A stretch of 64,000 nucleotides of DNA from Lentisalinibacter sp964427415 (lineage in GTDB: Bacteria > Pseudomonadota > Gammaproteobacteria > Steroidobacterales > Woeseiaceae), in contig CAYRUH010000002.1 in assembly GCA_964427415.1 (NCBI GenBank), forward strand, positions 124,001 through 188,000, written 5' to 3'. Below are positions 55,750 through 64,000 of this stretch, in pieces. The notes beneath the pieces were generated by a model. That model saw only the letters and a program-made list of their open reading frames with translations. It ran no database searches and had not been told where the DNA came from. The number at the start of each line of letters is the position of its first letter. Position 1 is the stretch's first letter. A program made the translations under genes and the position numbers.

Positions 55750-57396
55750 GTGGAACGCGAATCCATGGAATTCGACGTCGTTATCGTAGGCGCCGGCCCG
55801 GCCGGACTGGCCGCGGCCTGCCGGTTGAAGCAGCTGGCGCAGGACAAGGGCCGCGAGCTCTCCGTCGTCGTGGTGGAGAAAGGCTCGGAGATCGGCGCGC
55901 ACATCCTCTCGGGCAACGTCTTCGAGCCGAGGGCCCTGGACGAGCTGTTCCCCGACTGGAAGGAGCGCGGGGCGCCCGTGAAGAGCGGTGTCAGCCGTGA
56001 CGATATCTACTACATGACCTCGGAGAAAGGCGCCATGAAGGTGCCCGGGCCTTTCGTCCCGGGCCCCATGCACAACGAGGGCAACTACATCATCAGCCTG
56101 GGCAAGCTCTGCGTGTGGCTGGCCGAGCAGGCGGAGGCGCTGGAAGTGGACGTGTTCCCCGGCTTCGCGGCGGCCGAAGTGCTGTACGAGAACGGCAAGG
56201 TCGCGGGCGTGATCACCGGCGACATGGGCGTGGGCAGGGAAGGGAACCGGAAGGACTCGTTCACCCCGGGCTACGAACTGCGCGCCCGCTACACCATCTT
56301 CGCCGAGGGCGTGCGCGGCAATCTCGGCAAGGAACTGATGGACAAGTACGGCCTGCGCGCGAATGCCGATCCCCAGCACTACGGCATCGGCCTGAAGGAG
56401 GTATGGGAGATCGACCCGTCGAAGCACGAGGAAGGCCTGGTGGTGCATTCCCTCGGCTGGCCGCTCCGGAACGACACCGAGGGCGGCGGCTTCCTCTATC
56501 ACGCCGAGAACAACCAGGTGTACCTCGGTTTCATCATCGCGCTGAACTACTCGAACCCCTATCTCGATCCCTTCGCCGAATTCCAGCGCTGGAAGACTCA
56601 CCCGAAGATCCGCCAGTACCTGGACGGCGCCGAGCGCATCTCCTATGGCGCCCGCGCGGTGAACAAGGGCGGCCTGCAGGCGCTGCCGAAGACCTGCTTC
56701 CCGGGCGGGCTCCTGGTGGGCTGCGACGCGGGCTACCTGAACGGCGTGAAGATCAAGGGCGCGCACACGGCGATGAAGACGGGCATGCTGGCCGCCGAGT
56801 CCGTCTTCGAGGCCTTCGAGGCCGGCGACGAGGGCGGCAGCGACCTGGTCGCGCACGAGGAGCGGGTAAAGAATTCATGGGTCCACGAGGAGCTGTACAA
56901 GGCGCGTAACTTCGAGCCATCCCAGCACAAGTTCGGCACTTTCCTGGGTGCCGCCTTCACGTTCCTGGACCAGAATATCCTGCGCGGGCGCATGCCGTTC
57001 ACGATGCACAACCGGGTGCCGGACCACGAGGAGCTGAAGCCCGCCGCTGAGTGCGAGAAGATCGACTACCCGAAGCCGGACGGCGTGATTACCTTCGACC
57101 GGCTGTCCTCAGTCTTTCTCTCCAATACCAACCACGAGGAGGACCAGCCGGTCCATTTGCAGCTGAAGGACCCGTCGCTGCCCATCGACTACAACCTGCC
57201 CACCTACGACTGCCCGTCCCGGCGCTACTGTCCGGCAGGCGTTTACGAGGTGGTGGAAGAGGAGGGCAGCCAGGTCTTCCGCATCAATGCGCAGAACTGC
57301 GTGCACTGCAAGACCTGCGACATCAAGGACCCGAAGCAGAATATCAATTGGGTCACGCCCGAGGGCGGCGGCGGCCCGAATTACAGCGGCATGTGA
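55750..57396 (+). CDS. electron-transfer flavoprotein-ubiquinone oxidoreductase
   Basis: 548 residues; inner-membrane flavo-iron-sulfur enzyme passing electrons from ETF (reduced by acyl-CoA dehydrogenases) to quinone. The FAD motif is VIVGAGPAGLAAACRL (about residues 11-26), the quinone/membrane region includes GCDAGYLNGVKIKGAHTAMK (about 325-344). The C-terminal 4Fe-4S cysteines are in YDCPSRRYCPAG and NCVHCKTCDIKDP. Start GTG at 55750 with AGAGGGG upstream; the ATG at 55765 is an alternative. It fits the many acyl-CoA dehydrogenases here and faces the liu operon. Confidence 0.96.
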   Translation: MERESMEFDVVIVGAGPAGLAAACRLKQLAQDKGRELSVVVVEKGSEIGAHILSGNVFEPRALDELFPDWKERGAPVKSGVSRDDIYYMTSEKGAMKVPGPFVPGPMHNEGNYIISLGKLCVWLAEQAEALEVDVFPGFAAAEVLYENGKVAGVITGDMGVGREGNRKDSFTPGYELRARYTIFAEGVRGNLGKELMDKYGLRANADPQHYGIGLKEVWEIDPSKHEEGLVVHSLGWPLRNDTEGGGFLYHAENNQVYLGFIIALNYSNPYLDPFAEFQRWKTHPKIRQYLDGAERISYGARAVNKGGLQALPKTCFPGGLLVGCDAGYLNGVKIKGAHTAMKTGMLAAESVFEAFEAGDEGGSDLVAHEERVKNSWVHEELYKARNFEPSQHKFGTFLGAAFTFLDQNILRGRMPFTMHNRVPDHEELKPAAECEKIDYPKPDGVITFDRLSSVFLSNTNHEEDQPVHLQLKDPSLPIDYNLPTYDCPSRRYCPAGVYEVVEEEGSQVFRINAQNCVHCKTCDIKDPKQNINWVTPEGGGGPNYSGM

Positions 57397-57397
57397 C

Positions 57398-57421
57398 GGC
57401 GGGCCGGCGCACCGGCCCGCC
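57398..57421. terminator. GC-rich hairpin between convergent ETF-QO and liuD
   Basis: GGCGGGCCGG (57398-57407), CGCA, CCGGCCCGCC (57412-57421): a perfect 10-bp stem starting one base after the ETF-QO stop codon. There is no T run on either side, so it may act as a Rho-independent stop only weakly, or as an mRNA 3' protecting hairpin for both converging transcripts. Confidence 0.5.
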
Positions 57422-57448
57422 TGGCCACCGAGAGCCCTGTGCGCTCCG

Positions 57449-59476
57449 TCAGCCGGTTGACTCGTCTGCAGCCGCGCCGCCGCCGTCGGGTTCTATGTCC
57501 ACGAGGACGGCCTCGGCCTCCACGAAATCACCTTCCGCCACGCGCACGCGCCCGACCCGGCCGGCGGTGCCCGCGCGCAGCGTGAACTCCATCTTCATGC
57601 CCTCGAGCACGAGCAGCTTGTCGCCTGCCGCGACCCGATCACCTTCGGCCGCCGCCACCTCGACGACCCGCCCCGGCATGGGCGCCGCCGGGTGGGCGTC
57701 GGTCTCGGGCATGGCCGATGCCGTGGCCCACGGATCCGCGATGTCGAACTCCCGGGTCTCGTCGTCCACCGTGACCTGCACCCGGCGCGCGGTGCAGGCG
57801 ATCTCCACCGCGCGGGATGCGCCGTCGATCTCCGCCACGAGCCCGCGGCAGCCGGCGTCGATCAGCCGTACCCGGTGCCAGTCGCCGGCCGCGGTCCCGG
57901 TCTGCGCATCCCGGATAAACATGGAGAAAGTCTGCGGACCGCCGCGAGCGGTGATGCGCCGCTGTCCCGCCGCGGTATCGAAGGCGATGGCCGTCCCGGC
58001 AGCCGGGCGTCCGCGCCAGGCGTCCGCGGCAGCCCAGGGCGAGGCGTCCCCGAAGCTGCCGCGCTGCAGCCGGCGCATGACGGCCGCCGCGGCGGTGAGC
58101 AGGACCCGGTCCGGCACCGGCGTCGCCCGGGTCAGGCCTTCGAGTTCCCGGTCCACGTAGCCGGTGTCGCTGCGGCCTTCCACGAACGCCCGGGTTCGCG
58201 CCAGGCGGCGCAGGAAGGCCAGGTTGTTGCGCGGGCCGAACAGGACGCAGCCTGCCAGCGCACCCTGCAGGTGCCTGAGGGCGGCGTCGCGATCCGGCCC
58301 GCTGGCGACGAGCTTGGCGACCAGCGGGTCGTAGTAGCGTTCGACGGCGTCACCGGCCTCGTAACCGGTGTCCATGCGCACGAGGGGGTCGCGCCGTGGC
58401 CAGTCGAAGACTTCGATATCGCCGGTGCAGGGCAGGAAGTCCCGTGCCGGGTCTTCGGCGTAGATGCGCGCCTCGATGGCGTGGCCGCGGCTCGCGATCT
58501 CGCCCTGGGCGGCCGGCAGCGGCTCGCCGCTCGCCACCCGCAGCTGCCACTCCACCAGGTCGAGCCCGGTGGTCAGCTCCGTTACCGGATGCTCCACCTG
58601 CAGGCGGGTGTTCATCTCCAGGAAGTGAAACTGGCCACGTTCGTCCAGCATGAATTCGACCGTGCCGGCGTTCACATAGCCCACGGCACGTCCGGCGGCC
58701 AGTGCCGCACCGTGCAGGGCGTCACGCTGGTTGCGCGTGAGCCCCGGTGCCGGCGACTCTTCCAGGATCTTCTGCTGGCGGCGCTGCATGGAGCACTCGC
58801 GCTCGTACAGGTGTACCAGGTTGCCGTGGCTGTCGCCGAAGATCTGCACCTCCACGTGGCGCGGCCGCTCGATGAATTTCTCGAGGATGATTTCGTCGTC
58901 GCCGAAAGCGGCCAGCGCCTCGCGCTTCGCCGCCGTCCAGGCGTCCTCCAGCTGCGCGAGATCCCGCACTATCCGCATGCCCTTGCCACCGCCGCCGGCG
59001 GAGGGTTTCAGCAGTACGGGCAGGCCGAGGCTCTGTGCACTGCGCCGCAGTTCGTCGATGCTGCCGATGTCCGACACGCCGGGGATTACCGGCACGCCGG
59101 CTGCATCCATGATGTCCTTGGCCGCCCGCTTGGAGCCCATCCTGCGGATGGTGTCCGTCTCCGGGCCAATGAAGACCAGGCCCGCCTGCCGGCAGGCGGC
59201 GGCGAAGTCGGCGTTCTCGGCCAGGAAACCGTAGCCGGGATGCACGGCCTCGGCGCCGGCGTCCAGCGCTGCCCGGACGATGCGCTCGCCGTCCAGATAA
59301 GATCCGGCGGCCGGCGCCGGGCCGATCGGCAGGCACGCATCCGCCATGCGTACGTGGCGCGCGCGGCCGTCGGCCTCGGAGTACACCGCGACGGTGGCGA
59401 TGCCGAGCCGGCGGCAGGTCCCGATGATGCGGCAGGCGATCTCGCCGCGGTTGGCGATCAGGATGCGCTGGAACAT
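57449..59476 (-). CDS. liuD: methylcrotonyl-CoA carboxylase biotin-containing alpha subunit
   Basis: 675 residues. The biotin carboxylase domain (about 1-445) begins MFQRILIANRGEIACRIIGT and has ATP-binding KPSAGGGGKGMRIV (about 160-173) and the HVEVQIFGDSHGNLVHLYER region. The C-terminal biotinyl domain carries LLVLEGMKMEF, the Lys of MKM being the biotin site. It carboxylates biotin with bicarbonate and ATP for LiuB. The ATG at 59476 lies 11 bp after the liuB stop. Neighbouring liuB and liuA mark it as the leucine-pathway enzyme, not acetyl- or propionyl-CoA carboxylase. Confidence 0.93.
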   Translation of the reverse strand: MFQRILIANRGEIACRIIGTCRRLGIATVAVYSEADGRARHVRMADACLPIGPAPAAGSYLDGERIVRAALDAGAEAVHPGYGFLAENADFAAACRQAGLVFIGPETDTIRRMGSKRAAKDIMDAAGVPVIPGVSDIGSIDELRRSAQSLGLPVLLKPSAGGGGKGMRIVRDLAQLEDAWTAAKREALAAFGDDEIILEKFIERPRHVEVQIFGDSHGNLVHLYERECSMQRRQQKILEESPAPGLTRNQRDALHGAALAAGRAVGYVNAGTVEFMLDERGQFHFLEMNTRLQVEHPVTELTTGLDLVEWQLRVASGEPLPAAQGEIASRGHAIEARIYAEDPARDFLPCTGDIEVFDWPRRDPLVRMDTGYEAGDAVERYYDPLVAKLVASGPDRDAALRHLQGALAGCVLFGPRNNLAFLRRLARTRAFVEGRSDTGYVDRELEGLTRATPVPDRVLLTAAAAVMRRLQRGSFGDASPWAAADAWRGRPAAGTAIAFDTAAGQRRITARGGPQTFSMFIRDAQTGTAAGDWHRVRLIDAGCRGLVAEIDGASRAVEIACTARRVQVTVDDETREFDIADPWATASAMPETDAHPAAPMPGRVVEVAAAEGDRVAAGDKLLVLEGMKMEFTLRAGTAGRVGRVRVAEGDFVEAEAVLVDIEPDGGGAAADESTG

Positions 59477-59487
59477 GGCTACCCCGT

Positions 59488-61095
59488 TTACATCCGGAAG
59501 ATACCGTAGGGACCCTCGCCGGGATCCGGCGCACCGGCGGTCACCGCGAGTCCGAGGGCGAGCACCCGGCGGGTGTCCTGCGGATCGATAATGCCGTCGT
59601 CCCACAGCCTGGCCGTGGCGTAGTAGGGGTTGCCCTGGTCTTCGTACTGCCGGCGGATCGACTCGCGGAAGGCAGCTTCTTCATGCTCGGGCGACTGCTG
59701 GTCCCGCGCTTCGGCGCCGTCCCGGCGCACGCTGGCGAGCACGCTGGCCGCCTGGTCGCCGCCCATCACCGAGATGCGGGCGTTGGGCCACATCCACAGG
59801 AAACGGCCCCCGTAGGCACGCCCGCACATGGCGTAGTTGCCGGCGCCGTAGCTGCCGCCGATGACCACGGTCAGCTTCGCCACCGTCGCCGTGGCCACCG
59901 CGTTCACCATCTTGGCGCCGTCTTTGGCGATGCCGGCGTTCTCGTATTTGCGCCCGACCATGAAGCCGGTGATGTTCTGCAGGAACACCAGCGGGGTGCG
60001 CCGGCGGTTGCAGAGCTCGATGAATTGGGTGGCCTTCAGCGCGGATTCCGAAAACAGGATGCCGTTATTGGCAATAATCCCCGCGGGGTAACCGTGTAGG
60101 CGGGCGAAGCCGCAGACGATGGTCCTGCCGTACAGGGGCTTGAACTCGTGCAGCTCGGAGCCGTCGACGATGCGCCCGATGATCTCGCGCACGTCGTAGG
60201 GCTGTTTCAGGTCGTTCGGCACGACGCCGTAGATGCTGTCGGCATCCATCAACGGTTCCGCCGGGGCATACGGGGGCGCCGTGTCCCGGGCCGGCGCCAG
60301 GCGCGCGATGCAGTCCCGGGCGATGGCGAGCGCGTGATGGTCGTCCTCGGCCAGGTAGTCGGTGACGCCGGAGACCCGGCTGTGTACTTCGCCTCCGCCG
60401 AGGTCCTCCGCGTCGACGATCTCGCCGGTCGCGGCCTTCACCAGCGGCGGGCCGCCGAGGAAGATCGTGCCCTGGTTGCGCACGATGATGGCCTCGTCAC
60501 TCATGGCCGGCACGTAGGCGCCGCCGGCGGTGCACGAGCCCATCACGACGGCGAGCTGGGCGATGCCCGCCGCGGAGAGATTCGCCTGGTTGTAGAAAAT
60601 GCGGCCGAAGTGGTCCCGGTCCGGGAAGACCTCGTCCTGGCGCGGCAGGAAGGCGCCGCCGGAGTCCACCAGGTAGACGCAGGGCAGGTGGTTCTCCAGC
60701 GCGATCTCCTGGGCGCGAAGGTGTTTCTTCACGGTCACGGGGAAGTAGGTGCCGCCCTTCACCGTGGCGTCGTTCGCCACCACCATCACCTCGCGGCCGT
60801 AAACCCGGCCGATGCCGGTTACGATGCCGGCCCCCGGGGCGGCGTCGTCATAGAGACCATTGGCGGCCAGCGGCGAGAGCTCCAGGAACGGGCTGCCCCG
60901 GTCGAGCAGCGCGTCGATGCGCTCGCGGACGAGCAGCTTGCCGCGCGCCACGTGTTTCGCGCGGGCACGCTCGCTGCCGCCCTGCGCCGTCGCCATCAGC
61001 TTGTCGTGCAGCTCCGCGACCAGTCCCTGCATGTGACGCGCGTTCTCCGCGATGCGGCCATCCGCGGCGTCCAGATGGCTCTTCAGGGCGGGCAC
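59488..61095 (-). CDS. liuB: methylcrotonyl-CoA carboxylase carboxyltransferase beta subunit
   Basis: 535 residues from the GTG at 61095 (MPALKSHLDAADGRIAENAR), the same length as I recall for Pseudomonas LiuB. Carboxyltransferase domains N (about 30-290) and C (about 300-520) are both present: VMGSCTAGGAYVPAMSDEAI, GGPPLVKAATGEIVDAEDLG (about 225-245), then NITGFMVGRKYENAGIAKDG and IGGSYGAGNYAMCGRAY. Transfers CO2 from biotin to 3-methylcrotonyl-CoA. It starts five bases after the thiolase stop; a longer in-frame reading overlaps that gene and is rejected. Confidence 0.95.
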   Translation of the reverse strand: MPALKSHLDAADGRIAENARHMQGLVAELHDKLMATAQGGSERARAKHVARGKLLVRERIDALLDRGSPFLELSPLAANGLYDDAAPGAGIVTGIGRVYGREVMVVANDATVKGGTYFPVTVKKHLRAQEIALENHLPCVYLVDSGGAFLPRQDEVFPDRDHFGRIFYNQANLSAAGIAQLAVVMGSCTAGGAYVPAMSDEAIIVRNQGTIFLGGPPLVKAATGEIVDAEDLGGGEVHSRVSGVTDYLAEDDHHALAIARDCIARLAPARDTAPPYAPAEPLMDADSIYGVVPNDLKQPYDVREIIGRIVDGSELHEFKPLYGRTIVCGFARLHGYPAGIIANNGILFSESALKATQFIELCNRRRTPLVFLQNITGFMVGRKYENAGIAKDGAKMVNAVATATVAKLTVVIGGSYGAGNYAMCGRAYGGRFLWMWPNARISVMGGDQAASVLASVRRDGAEARDQQSPEHEEAAFRESIRRQYEDQGNPYYATARLWDDGIIDPQDTRRVLALGLAVTAGAPDPGEGPYGIFRM

Positions 61096-61099
61096 CGGG

Positions 61100-62281
61100 T
61101 CAGACCGTCTCGACGCCCAGGGCGACGGCCTCGCCGCCGCCGATGCACAGCGAGGCGATGCCCCGCTTCGCGTTGCGATTGCGCAGTGCGTGCAGCAGCG
61201 TGACGACGATGCGGGCGCCCGAAGCGCCGATGGGATGGCCGAGCGCGCAGGCTCCGCCGTTGACGTTGACCTGCTCATGGGCGATGCCCACCTCGTGCAT
61301 GGCGGCCATGGCGACGCAGGCGAAGGCCTCGTTTACCTCGTACAGGTCCACGTTGTCGGGCGACCAGCCGAGGCTCTCCTGCAACGCCCGGATGGCGTAC
61401 ACCGGCGAGGTGGTGAACCAGGCCGGGTCCTGGGCGTAGCCGCTGTGGCCGGCGATGCGGGCCAGCGGCGTCAGGTGGCGGCGCTCCGCCTCGCCGGCGC
61501 TCATGAGCAGCAGCGTCGCCGCGCCGTCGGAGATGGAGGATGAACTGGCCGCGGTCACGGTGCCGTCCTTCGCGAAAGCCGGCCGCAGGTCAGGAATCTT
61601 CGAGACGTCGGCCCGGCCGGGCTCCTCGTCGGTATCGACGGTCGCCGCGCCCTTGCGGGTTTTCACGGTGACCGGCGCGATCTCGGCGGCGAAGGCGCCG
61701 CTGCCGGCGGCCGCCCGGGCCCGCTCCACCGAGGCGATGGCGAAGGCGTCCTGGTCTTGCCGGCTGAAACCGTAATGCTTCGACGTCTCCTCGGCAAAAT
61801 GCCCCATCATGTTGCCATCGTAGGGATTCTGCAGACCGTCGAAGAACATGTGATCGAGGATCTCCTTGTGGCCCATGCGCAGGCCCGCCCGCGCGCCGGG
61901 CATCAGGTAGGGCGCGTTGCTCATCGACTCCATGCCGCCGGCCATGACCACGTCGGCGGAGCCCGCACGTATCAGGTCGGCACCGAGCATCACGGTCTTC
62001 ATGCCGGAGCCGCAGACCTTGTTCACCGTGGTGCAGCCCACGGATTCCGGCAGGCCGGCCGCCAGCGCCGCCTGGCGCGCGGGTGCCTGACCGATGCCGG
62101 CGGGCAGGACGCAACCCAGCAGTACTTCGCTGATCTCCGCGGGGTCCAGGCCGCAGTCGGCCAGCGCAGCGCGGCTGGCCGCCGCCGACAGCTCAGGTGC
62201 CGCCGCCGGGGCGAGGCCGCCCTGGAAGGCGCCGATCGGGGTGCGTCGGGCTGCGACGATGACGATTGGGTCCGGACTCAT
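61100..62281 (-). CDS. acetyl-CoA acetyltransferase (thiolase)
   Basis: 393 residues, full-length thiolase. The acyl-accepting Cys is in VNKVCGSGMKTV (Cys near 89), GGACALGHPIGASGAR carries the active-site His (about 349), and the second Cys is in ASLCIGGGEAVA (about 379). It cleaves acetoacetyl-CoA, the end product of leucine breakdown, to two acetyl-CoA, or runs in reverse. It sits between liuA and liuB in the operon with 55 and 4 bp spacing. Confidence 0.95.
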   Translation of the reverse strand: MSPDPIVIVAARRTPIGAFQGGLAPAAAPELSAAASRAALADCGLDPAEISEVLLGCVLPAGIGQAPARQAALAAGLPESVGCTTVNKVCGSGMKTVMLGADLIRAGSADVVMAGGMESMSNAPYLMPGARAGLRMGHKEILDHMFFDGLQNPYDGNMMGHFAEETSKHYGFSRQDQDAFAIASVERARAAAGSGAFAAEIAPVTVKTRKGAATVDTDEEPGRADVSKIPDLRPAFAKDGTVTAASSSSISDGAATLLLMSAGEAERRHLTPLARIAGHSGYAQDPAWFTTSPVYAIRALQESLGWSPDNVDLYEVNEAFACVAMAAMHEVGIAHEQVNVNGGACALGHPIGASGARIVVTLLHALRNRNAKRGIASLCIGGGEAVALGVETV

Positions 62282-62336
62282 GGTGATCGTGTTCTCCGTC
62301 TTCTCGGGCGGGCGGCCATTGTAGCGCGGGCGGCGG

Positions 62337-63494
62337 TCAGTCGGCGTCCAGGAGTTCCCGGCCGATCAGCATGCGGCGGATCTCCGTGGTGCCGGCGCCG
62401 ATCTCGTAGAGTTTGGCGTCGCGCAGCAGCCGCGCCACGGGGTATTCGTTGATGTAGCCGTTGCCGCCCAGGCTCTGGATGGCCTCCAGCGCGACGCTCA
62501 CCGCCTCCCGGGACGCATGCAGCAGGCAGGCGGCGGCGTCCTGGCGGGTCGGCAGTCCCTGGTCGAACTGGGCCGCGGTGCGGTAGGTGAACGCCCGGGA
62601 GGTCTGCAGCGCGGTGTACATGTCGGCCAGTTTGCCCTGCATCATGCCGAAGCTGCCGATGGGCCGGCCGAACTGCTTGCGCTCGCGCAGGTAGGGCACC
62701 ACTGCGTCCAGGCAGGCCTGCATGATGCCTATGGGTCCGCCGGAGAGCACGAGCCGCTCTGAGTCGAGTCCGCGCATCAGGATGTAGACGCCCCGGTTTA
62801 CCTCGCCGAGGACGTTCTGCGCCGGCAGGCGGCAGTCCTCGAAGACGAGTTCGCAGGTATCCGAGCCCCGCATGCCCAGCTTGTCCAGCTTCTGCGCCGT
62901 ACGGAAACCCGGCATGTCCTTCTCGATCAGGAAGGCGGTGATGGAGCGCGACCCTTCTTCCTTCGGTGCCGTGCGCATGTAGGTGAGGATCACGTCGGCG
63001 CGGGGCCCGTTGGTGATCCACATCTTCGAGCCGTTGGCGATCCAGCTCCCGTCGGGCTGCTCCTCGGCGCGGCAGCTCATCGAGCCCACCACGTCGGAGC
63101 CCGCCCCCGCTTCGGACATGGCCAGCGCGCCCAGCATCTCGCCGCTCACGAGTCCCGGCACGAAGCGCTCGCGCTGTTGCCGCGTACCATTCAGGTACAG
63201 GTTGTTCAGGCACAGGTTGGAGTGCGCGCCGTAGGACAGCGCCACCGAGGCGGAGGCCCGGGAGATCTCCTCCATGGCTACCACGTGGGCCAGGTAGCCG
63301 AGACCGGTGCCGCCGCCAGCCTCGGGGATGGTGATGCCGTGCAGGCCCAGCTCACCCAGCTTCGGCCACAGGTCGGCCGGGAACTCGTTGCTGGCATCGA
63401 TCTCGGCCGCCCGCGGCGCGATCTCCTCCCCGGCGAAGCGCCGCACGGTCTCGCGCAGCAGGTCGATCTCCTCACTGATACGGGTGTTGATCAT
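62337..63494 (-). CDS. liuA: isovaleryl-CoA dehydrogenase
   Basis: 385 residues, acyl-CoA dehydrogenase. It has ALAMSEAGAGSDVVGSMS (about residues 120-137). The base is Glu in LDSERLVLSGGP, the helix-G position specific to isovaleryl-CoA dehydrogenase, and the C terminus has LYEIGAGTTEIRRMLIG. Oxidises isovaleryl-CoA to 3-methylcrotonyl-CoA, passing electrons to ETF and then ETF-QO. ATG at 63494, 20 bp after the stop of the collapsed leucine dehydrogenase gene. The operon lacks liuC and liuE, so the hydratase and HMG-CoA lyase must lie elsewhere. Confidence 0.95.
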   Translation of the reverse strand: MINTRISEEIDLLRETVRRFAGEEIAPRAAEIDASNEFPADLWPKLGELGLHGITIPEAGGGTGLGYLAHVVAMEEISRASASVALSYGAHSNLCLNNLYLNGTRQQRERFVPGLVSGEMLGALAMSEAGAGSDVVGSMSCRAEEQPDGSWIANGSKMWITNGPRADVILTYMRTAPKEEGSRSITAFLIEKDMPGFRTAQKLDKLGMRGSDTCELVFEDCRLPAQNVLGEVNRGVYILMRGLDSERLVLSGGPIGIMQACLDAVVPYLRERKQFGRPIGSFGMMQGKLADMYTALQTSRAFTYRTAAQFDQGLPTRQDAAACLLHASREAVSVALEAIQSLGGNGYINEYPVARLLRDAKLYEIGAGTTEIRRMLIGRELLDAD

Positions 63495-63514
63495 GGGCTG
63501 CGTGCGCTCCGCTG

Positions 63515-63685
63515 TCAGTGCGTGGTGGTTGTGTGATGGGCGCGGCCGGAGAGCCGGTTCTTGAAGCGGCGGGTGCAGGGCAGTTTTGTGCGGCCCACCG
63601 CGGCGATGCGTTCTGCCGCCATGCGGTCGGCCGCCTGCCAGCTCGGCATGCCGTCCCGCTCGCTCATGGTGTCGAACAGTTCCAT
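63515..63685 (-). pseudogene. leucine dehydrogenase reduced to its two ends (56 codons)
   Basis: 56 residues from the ATG at 63685, which keeps an excellent ribosome site (AGGAGAGGGAT). MELFDTMSER is a normal N terminus of the Glu/Leu/Phe/Val dehydrogenase family. It is followed directly by DGMPSWQAADRMAAERIAA and VGRTKLPCTRRF, which matches the family's C terminus. Some 300 residues between, including both catalytic and NAD-binding domains, are missing while the frame is kept. The end (GRAHHTTTTH) is His/Thr-rich. A real leucine dehydrogenase here would feed the liu operon. It cannot be enzymatic; it could still act as a leader peptide, or be an assembly artefact. Confidence 0.65.
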
Positions 63686-63766
63686 ATCCCTCTCCTGGAA
63701 AAGCACGGCGACAGCACCCGCGCGCAGCGCCTCCGCGTGTGCTCCGGTGTTATCGATGACACGGTG

Positions 63767-63772
63767 ATTATA
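63767..63772 (-). promoter_or_regulatory. candidate -10 element of the liu operon
   Basis: A perfect TATAAT on the minus strand, about 82 bp before the start codon of the collapsed leucine dehydrogenase gene. The -35 position (63790-63795) reads ATGCAA, a poor match. I did not find a convincing LiuR-type operator. Confidence 0.4.
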
Positions 63773-63945
63773 GGTCCTGGCATTATCGGTTGCATCCGTA
63801 ACGATCGTGTCGTCGCGCCCCCGCCTGTGCCGGTCCGCACCCCGGTGACGCGCTTTTTTTTACGCGGTTATTCTGCTAGTTTCCGGCGATCTGCCGGCGC
63901 GACTGGGCGTGCCGCAGACGCTTCAGAATTCAAGGAATTCTCATA

Positions 63946-64000
63946 ATGGCTCGATTCCCGCGCTCGCGGTGCGCCCGCATGAGTCGCTTTCCGGCCGGTT
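63946..64000 (+). CDS. start of an unidentified gene, cut by the window edge
   Basis: ATG at 63946 preceded by AAGGA at nine bases. Only 18 codons are visible (MARFPRSRCARMSRFPAG), Arg-rich, with no recognisable family. Divergent from the liu operon. Chance opening of the frame is possible. Confidence 0.3.
   Translation, partial: MARFPRSRCARMSRFPAG

Overview
The window is a piece of a draft scaffold (one 100-N gap at 459-558) from a high-GC, Gram-negative heterotroph. Large TonB-dependent receptors, thrS, glnS, zur, moa, ppk1, a long-form NAD-glutamate dehydrogenase and a liu (leucine/isovalerate) cluster point to a gammaproteobacterium. The mix of receptors, acyl-CoA enzymes and SDRs suggests the neighbourhood of Steroidobacterales, Nevskiales or Woeseiales, but that placement is inference. 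I see no tRNA, rRNA, CRISPR array, insertion sequence, prophage or integrase. Almost all of the window is closely packed chromosomal metabolism.

Layout. 1-5.6 kb: the 3' part of an unusual TonB-family protein with two receiver-like domains, then thrS and, divergently, zur. 5.7-11.2 kb: a TonB-dependent receptor, a pair of GntR-like operators, a YdjM-type membrane hydrolase, and glnS. 11.3-17.4 kb: a lower-GC orphan membrane protein, a glycosyltransferase, a DUF62 SAM hydrolase abutting a MetE-like remnant, a YhhQ transporter and a paired acyl-CoA dehydrogenase operon. 17.7-22.9 kb: moaA-moaC-mobA-moaD-moaE with overlapping genes, facing an MFS exporter-mocA pair. 23-29.2 kb: SDR-MaoC, then GST-glcD-glcE-glcF (glycolate oxidase). 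29.3-38 kb: an STAS-like protein, a second receptor, an exported alpha/beta hydrolase, ppk1 and an EAL-CBS-GGDEF protein. 38-39.9 kb: a compact minus-strand operon with an encapsulin-type ferritin but no encapsulin, a thioesterase and two genes that look internally deleted. 40-57.4 kb: acyl-CoA ligase, SDR, DUF1499, tesB, MFS, gamma-carbonic anhydrase, gpmA, NYN protein, giant glutamate dehydrogenase, kynA, MarR, zapE and ETF-QO. 57.4-63.7 kb: liuD, liuB, thiolase and liuA behind a collapsed leucine dehydrogenase gene.

How the genes work together. Acyl-CoA ligase, acyl-CoA dehydrogenases, MaoC, SDRs, thiolase and TesB handle fatty or cyclic acyl-CoAs. ETF-QO passes their electrons to quinone, and LiuA/LiuB/LiuD burn leucine carbon. 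Glycolate oxidase, KynA and NAD-GDH add further organic-acid and amino-acid inputs. The TonB receptors bring substrates in and the unusual TonB protein may couple energy transduction to signalling.

The most unusual points are the receiver-receiver-TM-TonB protein at the left end, the shell-less EncFtn, and three genes (leucine dehydrogenase, an NTF2-like gene and an ICMT-like gene) that keep both ends in frame but appear to lack their middles.
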